Notes: generated by a model not told the origin, from the letters alone. A stretch of 58,083 nt of DNA from Propionibacterium sp. (GCA_012839035.1 DUOB01000125.1:1-58083); one strand, 5' to 3'. Positions 9,057 to 17,865 are shown, counted from the stretch's first letter. Numbers and translations are program-made.

Positions 9057-9707
9057 GTGCAGACTTTTGCGATTGGACTTGTGGACGATCACTTTGCGGT
9101 GTCGCTGGGCATCACGGCGCTGCTGGAGAAGACCGATGATCTCCGTCTTGTTGCCACAGCCCGGACGGTGCCGGAACTCCTGGAGGGCGGGCAGCAACTC
9201 GATCTGGTGCTGCTGGACCTCAGCCTCGCCGACCGGTCGATGCCGGAGGACAATGTCGCTGCGCTGACCGAGCAGGGGATCCCTTCGCTTGCCTATACGT
9301 CGGGGGAGAACGCTTTTCTCATTCGTTCGGCGGCCAAGGGTGGCGTACGCGGGATCGCCCGCAAGTCACATACGCCCGAGCAACTGATCGAAGCGATTCG
9401 GGGCTGCCTGAACGATGGCGCGGAGGCGCTGACGAACGAGTGGGCGGCCGCGGTCGATTCGGATCCCGGTCTGGACGCGGTGGGCCTCTCGGCCCGGCAG
9501 CGCGAGGTGCTGGAACTGTTCGCGTGCGGTGAGTCGGCCAAGCGCGTCGCCTCGCAGACCGGACTGTCGATCACGACCGTGAATGACTATCTGCTGCGGA
9601 TCCGGGCGAAGTACGCCCAGCAGGGCCGAGCGGCACACACGAAGGTCGATCTCTACAAGCGCGCGGTCGAGGACGGAGTGCTCCCACCCCCCAGCCGGGA
9701 GTCGTGA
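9057..9707 (+). CDS. NarL/LuxR-type response regulator
   Basis: A 216-aa transcriptional regulator. The receiver domain (about 4-120) has the acidic pair D10-D11, the phosphoacceptor D54 in LVLLDLSL and a conserved Lys in IARKSH. A LuxR-type helix-turn-helix follows (about 140-200: LSARQREVLELFACG, then SITTVNDYLLRIRAKY). The GTG 9057 start follows GGGAGGTTGGGAC. The receiver is somewhat diverged after the phosphorylation site. The stop overlaps the kinase start by 4 bp (GTGA), so the two are translationally coupled. Confidence 0.9.
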   Translation: MQTFAIGLVDDHFAVSLGITALLEKTDDLRLVATARTVPELLEGGQQLDLVLLDLSLADRSMPEDNVAALTEQGIPSLAYTSGENAFLIRSAAKGGVRGIARKSHTPEQLIEAIRGCLNDGAEALTNEWAAAVDSDPGLDAVGLSARQREVLELFACGESAKRVASQTGLSITTVNDYLLRIRAKYAQQGRAAHTKVDLYKRAVEDGVLPPPSRES

Positions 9708-10837
9708 CCGCCGCAGCAGGCCTGGCCTCGGGCCAGGTCCGGGCGATGGGGATCACGCTCGGCGCGCTCTATGTGTTGTACGCCCTCCGTGGGGTGGTGA
9801 CACAGCTCGGCGCCCGTCCCGAAACCGTCTGGGCGACGGTGCTCGTCTCGACGATCGCCTGGCTGCCGGGGGTTGCAGCCCTCGTCGTCTTCATCATGGA
9901 TCGGATTCGGCTGGGGCGAACACTGCTCTGGGTCTCCGCGGTGAGCTATCCGGTGGCGATCGGGCTGTGGCCCCTGGTCGCCGTCGCCGACGAGTCCTCG
10001 CGGCTCGACTTCTGGATCCATGCCATGCCGGGCCTCGCCGCGGTCTGCGCCATCATGACGATGCCCCGAGCCGTTGCCTGGTGTTCGCTCTTCTTCTACT
10101 GCATTCTCGTCGAGCTGGTCATGCGCGACCTCGGCATCGTCACGAGCTGGGACACGACTCTGGTCCGGCTCGTGTTCGCTCTCCTGCACTCCGGCTTCTA
10201 TTTCGTGCTCGTGCTGTCGATGTTGAGGGACATCAATCGGGGCAACCGGGTCCTGTTGCGCAGTGGCCGTGAACAGGCCGAAGTGGCGATGCTGCAGGCG
10301 CGTGAGGAGGAGATCGGCCGGCTCGACCGGCACACCCACGATTTTGTCCTGTCGTTGCTGTCCGCGGGCGCCGAGGGGGTGCCGAGCGACAAACTTCGCG
10401 TACAGGCCGAGACCGTCGAGCGTCGCCTCCGTCAGCTGCGGCCCGATGAGGACGAGGTGGAGACGGCTGCGGAGATGATCGATCGGATTCTGCAGCGCTG
10501 TGCGGGGTATGGCATCCCCGTTCACGTGGGCGACATCAGCCAGGAGACGGAGATTCCCCGGCAGGCGGCGATCGAGATCGAGGCGGCGGTGGAGGAGGCC
10601 GTACGCAACACCGTCCGCCACGCCACCGCTGGCAGCCGCGTGGTCATCGGGGATCACGGCGTGACGATCAAGATCTGCGATGACGGGCCGGGCTTCGACA
10701 CCGGGACCATCCGAGAACGACTCGGAGTGACGCAGAGCATCCTCCACCGCATGAACTCCCTGCCCGGTGGGACGGCTGAGATCGACTCCGCGCCCGGTCG
10801 AGGGACGACGGTGACGATTCACTGGAGTCCGGCATGA
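9704..10837 (+). CDS. Membrane sensor histidine kinase (NarL partner type)
   Basis: A 377-aa kinase. About five membrane helices span residues 15-175. A dimerisation segment follows, with the likely phosphoacceptor H212 in RLDRHTHDF. The C-terminal HATPase domain has an N-box-like segment (EEAVRNTVRHA), a G1 box CDDGPGFD and GRGTTVTIHW. The His box is unusual (HTHD rather than the ELHD typical of HisKA_3). GTG 9704 overlaps the regulator stop and its own stop overlaps the next start (ATGA), giving one operon. The signal is unknown; there is no large extracellular domain, so a membrane-borne or intramembrane stimulus is plausible. Confidence 0.88.
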   Translation: MTAAAGLASGQVRAMGITLGALYVLYALRGVVTQLGARPETVWATVLVSTIAWLPGVAALVVFIMDRIRLGRTLLWVSAVSYPVAIGLWPLVAVADESSRLDFWIHAMPGLAAVCAIMTMPRAVAWCSLFFYCILVELVMRDLGIVTSWDTTLVRLVFALLHSGFYFVLVLSMLRDINRGNRVLLRSGREQAEVAMLQAREEEIGRLDRHTHDFVLSLLSAGAEGVPSDKLRVQAETVERRLRQLRPDEDEVETAAEMIDRILQRCAGYGIPVHVGDISQETEIPRQAAIEIEAAVEEAVRNTVRHATAGSRVVIGDHGVTIKICDDGPGFDTGTIRERLGVTQSILHRMNSLPGGTAEIDSAPGRGTTVTIHWSPA

Positions 10838-11880
10838 AGCCCCGCAAGTCGCGCAGGGCCCCATTCGCGCCGTTGAACGGCTATGGCTGGTTCGCGGTCC
10901 AGGCCGGCTTCGCCGGACTCCTCACGCTGGGGAACTGGGGATCCTATGACCGGCCCTGGTTGGTTGTGCTCGCCGCGCTGGCGTCGGGCGTCATCGCGGG
11001 AGTGCCGCTGTCAGCCAGATGGAGCCGGACGCTCATCGGCGACGTGGCCACGCTCGGCTGGATCGGCGTGATGGCGCTGGTCGGCACTCAGATCAGCCCG
11101 CCGGTCGGGGAACTCTCGGCGCTGTGGCCGGCCACGGCCGCGGCGTTCATGATGGGTCTGCTCGCGATGATCGGGCGTTGGCACACGGCGTGGGCGATGA
11201 CCCTGATCCTGATCGTCCAGGGTGTGCTGTGGGGCATGACGCGCGATCTGTCCGCGGCCGTGGCGGTTGAGCAGATGGGGCTGCTGACCGCACCGGTCGC
11301 GGGGACCGTCTATCGGTTCGTCATGCGCCGAGCGCGTCGCAGGGAGGCCACGGCCCGTCAGGAGGAGGCGGCGGCGCTCGAGGAGATCGGCCGCATGGCG
11401 TCCCAGGCCGAGGCCCGCCGGGAATATCGTGCTCGCCTGGCCCGGCAGGTCGGACCGATCCTTGCCAGGATCTCCAGCGGCGAGGAGCTGACGGCGGCGG
11501 AGCGTACCGAATGCCGGCTCACGGAGGCCGCGCTGCGGGACGCGATCCGGGGGCGCGGGCTGGCGACCCGGGAGGTGAGCGAGGCGGCGAGAGCGGCGCG
11601 GGAACGAGGCGCGACGGTGGCGCTCATCGACGACCGCCGGGTGGAGTGCACGGACGAGGTGTGCCGCAACGTGCTCACGGCCACCAGGGAGACGTTGGAA
11701 CAGGCGGGCGACGGGGACAACTTCGTGGCCCGCCTGCTCCCGATCGGGCGTCGCAATGTGGCGACCGTGTTGCTGGTGCACGCCGATGGTGAGGGCGTAC
11801 GCCGCGAATTCGCGATGCCGCCCTCCGGCGACCCGGCCGATGGTGCGCTGGAGCGGCCACCGGTCGAGCTCGGGGACTAG
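10834..11880 (+). CDS. Kinase-like membrane protein without a recognisable phosphoacceptor (putative pseudokinase)
   Basis: A 348-aa protein with about five N-terminal membrane helices (residues 17-155), a charged coiled segment (RRAREATARQEEAAALEE-like, about 165-200) and a C-terminal domain. The layout copies the preceding histidine kinase, but I find no HD phosphoacceptor, no N-box and no DGPGF-type nucleotide motif. It reads as a degenerate kinase paralogue. Translation is coupled to the kinase by an ATGA overlap. Its stop shares the bases CTAG with the stop of the convergent amidohydrolase. It could modulate the kinase by heterodimerisation; that is inference. Confidence 0.75.
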   Translation: MKPRKSRRAPFAPLNGYGWFAVQAGFAGLLTLGNWGSYDRPWLVVLAALASGVIAGVPLSARWSRTLIGDVATLGWIGVMALVGTQISPPVGELSALWPATAAAFMMGLLAMIGRWHTAWAMTLILIVQGVLWGMTRDLSAAVAVEQMGLLTAPVAGTVYRFVMRRARRREATARQEEAAALEEIGRMASQAEARREYRARLARQVGPILARISSGEELTAAERTECRLTEAALRDAIRGRGLATREVSEAARAARERGATVALIDDRRVECTDEVCRNVLTATRETLEQAGDGDNFVARLLPIGRRNVATVLLVHADGEGVRREFAMPPSGDPADGALERPPVELGD

Positions 11881-12899
11881 TGATCTGTCCCGAGACCCAG
11901 CAGTTTCGCTGCCGTGCGGCCCAGGATCAGGCTGCGGGCCGAGCCGCCGAGGGTGACTTCGCCCACGCTGGCGACCGGGTTGAGGTCGGCCAGCTCGAAC
12001 GGATAGTCGGTGCCCACGAGCACATGATCGGCGCCGACGTCCTCGATCAACCGCTGCAGTGCGGTGGGGTCGAAGACCGCGGTGTCGAAATAGAGCTCGT
12101 TGAACAGGTCCTGAGGCGGTCGCTCGGTGGTCTTCGCCACCTCCTTGCGTTCCCAGCCCATTTGCAGACGCGGCCGCACCGAGGGTACGCAACCACCGCC
12201 GTGCGCCAGGCACAGCGGGAACGGATGCGCCTCCCGACGTCCGGAGAAGATCAGTCGCGAGGTCGCGATGGCCGTCTCCATGGGATAACCGAGCAACTGG
12301 GGGAACCAATAGTCCTTCATCCTCGCCGGGGCGGGCACCGCCGAGGGATGGAGGAACGTGAACACCGACCGCTCGGACAACAGCTGCCACACGGGGGTGT
12401 TGGCGTCATCGTCGAGATCCTTGCCGGCCCCCTGGGAACCGATGGCGGCGCCGGGCATGCCGAGCTGATCGAGCCCCCGGCGTACTTCCCGCTCGCCCTC
12501 CACGAACCCCAACGGAACACCGACCAGCCCGACGAGCCGGTCGGACCCGGCGACATAGTCCGCCAGGGCTTCGTTGCCGCGGCGCACGAGTTCGACGACG
12601 AGATCCTCGTCGGGGCAGGTGGACCCCATGAGGAACGGGGGCAGGGAGATCGCCTGGTGGGTGACCCCCTGCTCGTCCATGTCGGCGAGCCGGAGGTCCA
12701 CGTCATACATCGGCCGGGCCAGGGGCAGTGGAGCGCCCGGCCCCACTCCGCTGACCCTGGTGTCGAGGATGACCACGCCGTCGTTCTCCACCCGGGACAG
12801 ATCGGCCAGACCCTCGGACTCCAGCCACTGGAGCAGCGGCATGGGCATGGCGTGGGCATGGATATCGACCACGGGATCACCGTGGGCCGCGGCCGCCAT
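11877..12899 (-). CDS. Amidohydrolase 2 (ACMSD-like) family enzyme
   Basis: A 340-aa TIM-barrel metal hydrolase or decarboxylase. The metal-binding HxH is at H14/H16 (DIHAHAMP), further ligands are in LAHGGG and the catalytic Asp is in GTDYPFE. I place the start at ATG 12899, where it overlaps the LigB stop as ATGA. Following LigAB, it could be a decarboxylase or hydrolase acting on the meta-cleavage product, comparable to 2-pyrone-4,6-dicarboxylate hydrolase or oxalomesaconate hydratase. The sequence places it nearer the aminocarboxymuconate-semialdehyde decarboxylase group. The substrate is unknown. Confidence 0.85.
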   Translation of the reverse strand: MAAAAHGDPVVDIHAHAMPMPLLQWLESEGLADLSRVENDGVVILDTRVSGVGPGAPLPLARPMYDVDLRLADMDEQGVTHQAISLPPFLMGSTCPDEDLVVELVRRGNEALADYVAGSDRLVGLVGVPLGFVEGEREVRRGLDQLGMPGAAIGSQGAGKDLDDDANTPVWQLLSERSVFTFLHPSAVPAPARMKDYWFPQLLGYPMETAIATSRLIFSGRREAHPFPLCLAHGGGCVPSVRPRLQMGWERKEVAKTTERPPQDLFNELYFDTAVFDPTALQRLIEDVGADHVLVGTDYPFELADLNPVASVGEVTLGGSARSLILGRTAAKLLGLGTDH

Positions 12900-13729
12900 C
12901 ACGCCACCTTCGGTTCGTGGAGGACCACGCCCATGCCGTTGATCCACTCATAGATGGGTTCATAGGCGAGCGCCGTGGTCTTCGAGCCCTTCATGGCACC
13001 GGCGACGGCCACCCAGGCCCGGACCTCGCCGGTGCCGTTGCCGCCCTTCATCAGCTCATCGTTGCCGATGCTGAGCAGTTCGTCGGGGCAGTCCTCCTCG
13101 AGCATCGAGAGGAACCAGCGGTCGAAGTCCTGGTCGATATCGCCCACCCGCGGCTCACCGACGAAGTGGGAGAGGGCTCCCGCACCGCAGATCGCGACCT
13201 TGCCGGCACCGTCGAACGCCCGGATGGCCTCGCCCACGGAGACACCGAAGTCATAGCAGTGCTGCAACGTCATCAGCGGTGGAGTCGTGCAGTTCATGAC
13301 GATCGGGATCAGCGGCAGATCGGCCTTGGGTGCGATCTCGTTGTAGACGGTCATGAAGCCGTGGTCGATCACGAGGCGATGGGACAGCGAGGGCATGTGC
13401 CCCCGCTCGATCGTCCCGGCGAGGATCGCGTTGGCAAGGCCCGGGTGACCGGGCACCTCGACGCGTTCGATCCCGAGCCATTTCTCGACCGGACCGAGGT
13501 TGGATTCGCCCACCCCGACGCACACCTGGGGGAGGTTGTCGAGGAAGAAGTTGGTGAAGTGCTCACCGGAAAGCATCACCAGCGCCTCGACCCCGGAATC
13601 GAGGATCCGGTTCTGGACATTCTTCAGCGCCCCGAAGAACCGGTCGGCCATGTCGGCCGGCGCGGATGTCGGGTCTGCGGACATCATCGGGGCATGTGAC
13701 GCGCTGAACCCCATCACGATTTCTGCCAT
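12899..13729 (-). CDS. ligB: Class III extradiol ring-cleavage dioxygenase, catalytic subunit (LigB-type)
   Basis: A 276-aa non-heme Fe(II) dioxygenase beta subunit. Residues matching the LigB iron site and catalytic His are visible: H12 (SASHAPMM), H57 (SGEHFTNFF), E235 (GEVRAW) and H188 (GALSHF). It cleaves a catecholic ring adjacent to the hydroxyls, for example protocatechuate 4,5-cleavage; the true substrate is not decidable. ATG 13729 has GAGGGGG just upstream and overlaps the end of ligA by 16 bp, so the subunits are made from one coupled mRNA. Confidence 0.88.
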   Translation of the reverse strand: MAEIVMGFSASHAPMMSADPTSAPADMADRFFGALKNVQNRILDSGVEALVMLSGEHFTNFFLDNLPQVCVGVGESNLGPVEKWLGIERVEVPGHPGLANAILAGTIERGHMPSLSHRLVIDHGFMTVYNEIAPKADLPLIPIVMNCTTPPLMTLQHCYDFGVSVGEAIRAFDGAGKVAICGAGALSHFVGEPRVGDIDQDFDRWFLSMLEEDCPDELLSIGNDELMKGGNGTGEVRAWVAVAGAMKGSKTTALAYEPIYEWINGMGVVLHEPKVA

Positions 13730-14013
13730 CGGACCCCCTCGGTTGCTTCGGCTGCCGCAATCTGATCGGCCCGGAAGAGTTGCTTGTAATCCGCACGCTT
13801 CCAGCCATTCGCGCGGCAATAGCCATTGATGAGCACGGGGTGCACCCCCAGGTCGTGGAATGCGGCTACGTCGCCGTTGTCGACCGCGGCCAGCTCGGCG
13901 GCGTCCAGAACATAGCCCGCGGTGACGATGTCATCGGGCGCTCTGTTGTCATCCGGGTTCTCGAGCCGACGGAGGTGGTCGAAAATGCACTTGTTCAGTG
14001 CGTACTGGGTCAT
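13714..14013 (-). CDS. ligA: Extradiol dioxygenase small subunit (LigA-type)
   Basis: A 99-aa helical alpha subunit that packs over the LigB active site. It shows the LigA pattern: an N-terminal helix with an LNKCIFDHLR-like start, then HDLGVHPVLINGYCRANG. The start is ATG 14013, preceded by AAAGGGGGCAAGG; the upstream in-frame extension is not family-like. It lies 25 bp after the P-loop kinase gene and overlaps ligB. Confidence 0.85.
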   Translation of the reverse strand: MTQYALNKCIFDHLRRLENPDDNRAPDDIVTAGYVLDAAELAAVDNGDVAAFHDLGVHPVLINGYCRANGWKRADYKQLFRADQIAAAEATEGVRWQKS

Positions 14014-14038
14014 CCTTGCCCCCTTTCTGCCGGGCAAT

Positions 14039-14617
14039 TTACCCGGGGCCGACGACACAAACTAGGCCTGCGAGATTCCAGGGCCGATGAGCCGCCCAAT
14101 GCCGGTGTTCCTGCGCCGCCCAGCGGTCCCAATAGGGTTCGAATGCCCCTCGGTCGCGTCGCAGCGCGGCTTCCTTCCGGTCCTCAGGATCGCGGTGGAC
14201 CCAGATGCCCAGTGATGCGTACGCCGCATTGAGCGGGGTGAGGGCACCGCAGCCCTCGATGATGAGCGGCCGGTCGGAGTCCAGCTCGACCCATTCCGCC
14301 GGCTCCGATTTCTGCCAATTCCACCGTCGATAGCCCGGTGCGTCCGGATCCAGCATGTCGTCGACCACCATGTGCGAACCGGCGGCGAGTCCGTCCCACC
14401 CGGGATAACAGTGGTCGAGGGAGACCAACTGTGCAGGTGTCCGGAGGACAACGAGGCTGGTTTGCAGAGCGACGGCCAAGGTGGTCTTTCCCGACCCGGA
14501 CCCCCCGTCGATCAACACGACAAAAGGCTCATCCGTCCGCGTCAGGGCAGGGATCAGCAGATCCAGCAGGCCGTCGAAACTGGCGCCGGGTGCCATGAAG
14601 AGGTTCTCGTCGAACAA
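14039..14617 (-). CDS. Uridine kinase-like P-loop ATPase
   Basis: A protein of up to 192 aa with a strong Walker A motif (LIDGGSGSGKTTLA, about residues 36-49), followed by a LVSLDHCYPGW segment and LIIEGCGALTP, both typical of uridine/phosphoribulokinase-like small-molecule kinases. The frame opens at TTG 14617; ATG 14596 is an alternative and neither has a clear Shine-Dalgarno. It precedes ligA by 25 bp. Whether it takes part in aromatic metabolism or is merely cotranscribed is unknown. Confidence 0.72.
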   Translation of the reverse strand: MFDENLFMAPGASFDGLLDLLIPALTRTDEPFVVLIDGGSGSGKTTLAVALQTSLVVLRTPAQLVSLDHCYPGWDGLAAGSHMVVDDMLDPDAPGYRRWNWQKSEPAEWVELDSDRPLIIEGCGALTPLNAAYASLGIWVHRDPEDRKEAALRRDRGAFEPYWDRWAAQEHRHWAAHRPWNLAGLVCVVGPG

Positions 14618-14699
14618 TGCAGGGGCTCATTCACTGGATGCGGGGGGATCACGCTCCGAGAAGCACGCGATCCCGCTTGGCAATGGTTATGGGACATTG

Positions 14700-15479
14700 T
14701 CATGATCCCACCCAATAGAAGGTGCCGAAACGCACGGAAAAAGCCACCGCGATTGTGACGAGCACTGCGGCGGTGAGGACGCCCACGGCATCGGCGCGCC
14801 CCAGCCGGGACGGCCGGGCCCAGGTCCGCACCGGCGCATCGGGCCCGGTGCCACCGAATCCCTTGGCTTCCATCGCCGTCGCAAGGCGGCTGCCGCGGCG
14901 GATCGCGAGCACGAGCAGGGCGAACGCCATCGACAGCCAGCGCCGGATCCGTCCGGTGTCGCCGAGGCCCCGGGCCCGTCGCGCCAGTCCGAGCGTACGC
15001 CAGTCGTCGGTGAAGAGACCGAGCATGCGAATGCCGGCGAGGCTGCCCAGCACGAAACGGGCCGGAAGGCGGGCGACCTGTGCCAGCCCGTCCGCCAGAT
15101 CGGTGGGGTCAACGTCCCCGAACAGCAGCAGGGCCGAGAGCCCGAGCGCGAGGACGCGCAGCACCACGGCCAGCGCGAGCCACAACGAGTTGTCGGTGAC
15201 GTGGATCAGCAGCCAGCGGAACCAGGTCTGCCCGCCTTGCTCGCCGTACAGCGCCATGGAGACACCGGCGATGGCCGCGACGATCAGCAGCAGCCCGAGC
15301 CGCTTTGCCACCTGGCTGGCGGAGAAGCCGATCACCAGCGCGGTCGCGATCACCAGGACCAGCGCAACCCCGGCGCTCAGCCAGTCGAGGGTGATGATCA
15401 GCGGCGTCGAGAGGACGATCGCGATGGCGATCCGGGTGACGGGATTGAGTTGGTCCAGCAGGGTCCCGGACTGGGTCAT
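14700..15479 (-). CDS. ykoC: ECF transporter T component (YkoC-like)
   Basis: A 259-aa membrane scaffold of an energy-coupling-factor importer. It has about five membrane helices and the two ATPase-coupling motifs expected of EcfT: LARRARG (about 175-181) and AMEAKGF (about 210-216). ATG 15479 overlaps the ATPase stop as ATGA. With YkoD and YkoE and the upstream TPP riboswitch, it should import a thiamine precursor (hydroxymethylpyrimidine) or thiamine. Confidence 0.9.
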   Translation of the reverse strand: MTQSGTLLDQLNPVTRIAIAIVLSTPLIITLDWLSAGVALVLVIATALVIGFSASQVAKRLGLLLIVAAIAGVSMALYGEQGGQTWFRWLLIHVTDNSLWLALAVVLRVLALGLSALLLFGDVDPTDLADGLAQVARLPARFVLGSLAGIRMLGLFTDDWRTLGLARRARGLGDTGRIRRWLSMAFALLVLAIRRGSRLATAMEAKGFGGTGPDAPVRTWARPSRLGRADAVGVLTAAVLVTIAVAFSVRFGTFYWVGS

Positions 15480-16933
15480 GCCCCCACCTCGATCCGTTGT
15501 TGTGCCAGCACGTCGAGAAAGTTCGCATCGTGGGTCACCGAGACCACGGCACGTCCCTCACCGAGGATCCGGGCGATGAGGCGGACGAGATCGATCCAGG
15601 TGCGCCGGTCCTGACCGAACGTCGGCTCGTCCAGGAAGATCAACCGCGGTCCGGTGGCGAGCACGGTGCCGACGCTCAGGCGTCGCTTCTCACCCCCGGA
15701 CAGGCTGAACGGGTTGGCCGCGGCCAGCTTGCCGAGGTGCAGCAACTCGAGCAGCTCCTCGACCCGCTCGTCCACCCGCTCGCGTTCCCAGTCGAGGGCC
15801 CGCAGGCCCACCGCGAGCTCATCGCGCACCGTCGGCGCCACGAACTGGTGTTCGGGGTGCTGGAACACGGTTCCGATGCGTGTCAACAGGTCGCGGGAGC
15901 GCCAGGTGGTGGGGTCGTGGGCGACCGGCGTACGCCCGAAGCGCCGCCGCCGCGGTGGTGGCTGCAGGGACGTCGTCGTGCGGATGGTGCCGCCGAGCCG
16001 CGGCATCAAACCCGCCAGCGTCAGCGCCAGCGTGGTCTTGCCCGCGCCGTTCGGACCGGTGATCACGGTTGAGGTCGCGGCGGGCAACCGGACGTTGAGC
16101 CCGGTCCGGACGGGCGCGGACTCCGCGTACCCGATCGCCAACTCCTCCGCCACCAACAGGTCCTCGCCCCGCCCCGGGGCGGGGATGCCGAGCTCCGGGA
16201 GGATCCCGCCCGGCACCCAGACCCCGGCGTCGAGCAGCGTGTCGCGATGCGCCGCGAAGACCTCGCCCGGCGGCCCATCGGCGAGCAGCCCGGCGTCCCG
16301 GTCGAGGACAATCACCCGATCGACGATGTCGACCCAGGTGTCCACGCGGTGCTCGACGATGATCAGCGTCGTGTCCCGGTCGAGCGCATCGACGGCGTCG
16401 TGCACCTCCGCGATCCCGACGGGGTCGAGGTTGGCGGTGGGTTCGTCGAGAAGGAGCAGAGGAGTACGCATCGCGAGCGCTCCCGCGATCGCCAACCGCT
16501 GTTGTTGCCCTCCGGACAGGGCCGACGTGGAGTGGTCGAGGGCCAGTTGGTCGAGCCCCACGGCGTCGAGGGACGCACGTACGCGGGGCCAGATCTCGCC
16601 CCGGGGGACGCCGAGGTTCTCCAACCCGAACGCCACGTCGTCGCCGACCCGGGCGAGCACGACGGCTGCCTGGGGGTCCTGGAGGACGAGGCCGACCTCG
16701 CCCCTGCGCCGTGTCGGGTGCTGGCCGTCGATGAGCATGCGGCCGGCTTCGTCCCCTTCATCGGCACCGCCGAGCACCCCGGCCACGGCATGGAGCAATG
16801 TGCTCTTGCCCGAACCGGAGGCGCCCAGCAGCAGGACCCGTTCACCGGGTTCGACCGTGAACGTCACGTCGCGGACGGCCCATGACGAGCGGGCGGCGTG
16901 GCGCCAGCCCCAGCCGTCGATCTCGACCCGCAC
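15476..16933 (-). CDS. ykoD: ECF transporter duplicated ATPase (YkoD-like)
   Basis: A 485-aa protein with two fused ABC ATPase domains. Domain 1 has Walker A GASGSGKSTL, signature LSGGQQQR and Walker B LLLLDEPTANLD. Domain 2 has GPNGAGKTTL, LSGGEKRR and LIFLDEPTFGQD. All catalytic motifs are intact, so it powers YkoEC. I choose GTG 16933, which begins one base after the ykoE stop; the longer frame to 17002 would overlap ykoE. A Pro/Arg-rich linker lies between the ATPase domains. Confidence 0.92.
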   Translation of the reverse strand: MRVEIDGWGWRHAARSSWAVRDVTFTVEPGERVLLLGASGSGKSTLLHAVAGVLGGADEGDEAGRMLIDGQHPTRRRGEVGLVLQDPQAAVVLARVGDDVAFGLENLGVPRGEIWPRVRASLDAVGLDQLALDHSTSALSGGQQQRLAIAGALAMRTPLLLLDEPTANLDPVGIAEVHDAVDALDRDTTLIIVEHRVDTWVDIVDRVIVLDRDAGLLADGPPGEVFAAHRDTLLDAGVWVPGGILPELGIPAPGRGEDLLVAEELAIGYAESAPVRTGLNVRLPAATSTVITGPNGAGKTTLALTLAGLMPRLGGTIRTTTSLQPPPRRRRFGRTPVAHDPTTWRSRDLLTRIGTVFQHPEHQFVAPTVRDELAVGLRALDWERERVDERVEELLELLHLGKLAAANPFSLSGGEKRRLSVGTVLATGPRLIFLDEPTFGQDRRTWIDLVRLIARILGEGRAVVSVTHDANFLDVLAQQRIEVGA

Positions 16934-16934
16934 G

Positions 16935-17570
16935 TCAGGCGGTCTGGCGGGCCTCCCGGCCCGCGGCGAACCTGTCGAGTGCCCCGGCCCGCGCGAGCGC
17001 ACGCATGAGGATCCAGCCGAGCAGACCCGCGAGGACCGCGCCGGAGATCATGAGGCAGACGCCATAGATCACGTTGAACTCGAGCGACTTGGCCCAGTTG
17101 CCGAGGATGAACTCGATGACGGCGGCCCCGATCCCGGCGCCGATGCCCGCGAGCACGCCCACACCGATGTTGAATCGTCGATAGGCGAAGATCAGGAAGA
17201 TCAGCTCGGCACCGAGACCCTGGGCGAACGCCGAATACATCGTCGTCCAGCCCCACTGGTTGCCGATCGCCATGGAGACGAAGCCGGCGAGCATTTCGAC
17301 GAGCAGCGCGGCGCCCGGCTTGCGGATGATCAGCGCGCCAAGCGGGCCGGCGAGGAACCAGACCCCGGCGAACAGCCCACCGAGACCGGGGGTGAGGGCG
17401 TCCATGGCCTGGAAGCCCGCGTACCCCACCGAATTCCACGCCACGAAAATCAGTCCGCACGCGACGCCGAGGACCGCGGCAACGACGATGTCCACGACGC
17501 GCCATTGCAGGCGACCGGTGGTGGTGGGCCGTGTGACGTCTTCAATGGATGTGCCAGGTGTGGTGGCCAT
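16935..17570 (-). CDS. ykoE: ECF substrate-binding component (YkoE-like)
   Basis: A 211-aa membrane S component with about six helices. It matches YkoE: WRVVDIVVAAVLGVACGL near residue 24, LAGPLGALIIRKPGAALLVE near 75-95, and a conserved NQWG. It binds the pyrimidine moiety of thiamine or thiamine itself. ATG 17570 is preceded by GGAAAGGGGCACCACCACA. The TPP riboswitch at 17638-17716 controls the operon. Confidence 0.92.
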   Translation of the reverse strand: MATTPGTSIEDVTRPTTTGRLQWRVVDIVVAAVLGVACGLIFVAWNSVGYAGFQAMDALTPGLGGLFAGVWFLAGPLGALIIRKPGAALLVEMLAGFVSMAIGNQWGWTTMYSAFAQGLGAELIFLIFAYRRFNIGVGVLAGIGAGIGAAVIEFILGNWAKSLEFNVIYGVCLMISGAVLAGLLGWILMRALARAGALDRFAAGREARQTA

Positions 17571-17637
17571 TGTGGTGGTGCCCCTTTCCGAGAAAAGATC
17601 TGGGCACGGGTGATCCGATCGCGGTGATCGGAGGAAA

Positions 17638-17716
17638 GAGTCTCCCTTGCTGGCATGATCCAGCAGGTTCGACGGTCGAAGGTCTGACCTTCCTCTCAGC
17701 CCGGTGCCCCGGACTC
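17638..17716 (-). promoter_or_regulatory. TPP riboswitch (THI element)
   Basis: On the minus strand, P1 forms from GAGTC (17716-17712) and GACTC (17642-17638). The conserved pyrimidine-sensor GGGCTGAGAGG and the helix P4/P5 segment CCTGCTGGATCATGCCAGC are intact. It lies 68 nt upstream of ykoE. A CTTTCC just after P1 could pair with the GGAAAG of the ykoE Shine-Dalgarno, which suggests translational control. This second point is inference. Confidence 0.93.
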
Positions 17717-17859
17717 CCGTGGATTCCCCAGTCTAACCCGCTGCCGACAGAACACCACTGCTGTCCTATCCGGCAATCTTTCTCCTTTCCTAGAGAGCTT
17801 TAGATCGGCCGATTGAGGACTGGTCGGAGGTTCTGACCGCCGTCGGCGAGGGGCGGTTC

Positions 17860-17865
17860 TAGGGT
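17860..17865 (+). promoter_or_regulatory. -10 box TAGGGT for leaderless gene
   Basis: TAGGGT is followed by 6 nt and then ATG 17872. No Shine-Dalgarno is present. Confidence 0.5.

Noticed and set aside
8983..9267. ATG 8983 placed 6 nt after TAGAAT, a possible leaderless gene
   Set aside because: The translated frame is Arg/Trp-rich and overlaps the response regulator out of frame; it is better explained as the leader of the operon.
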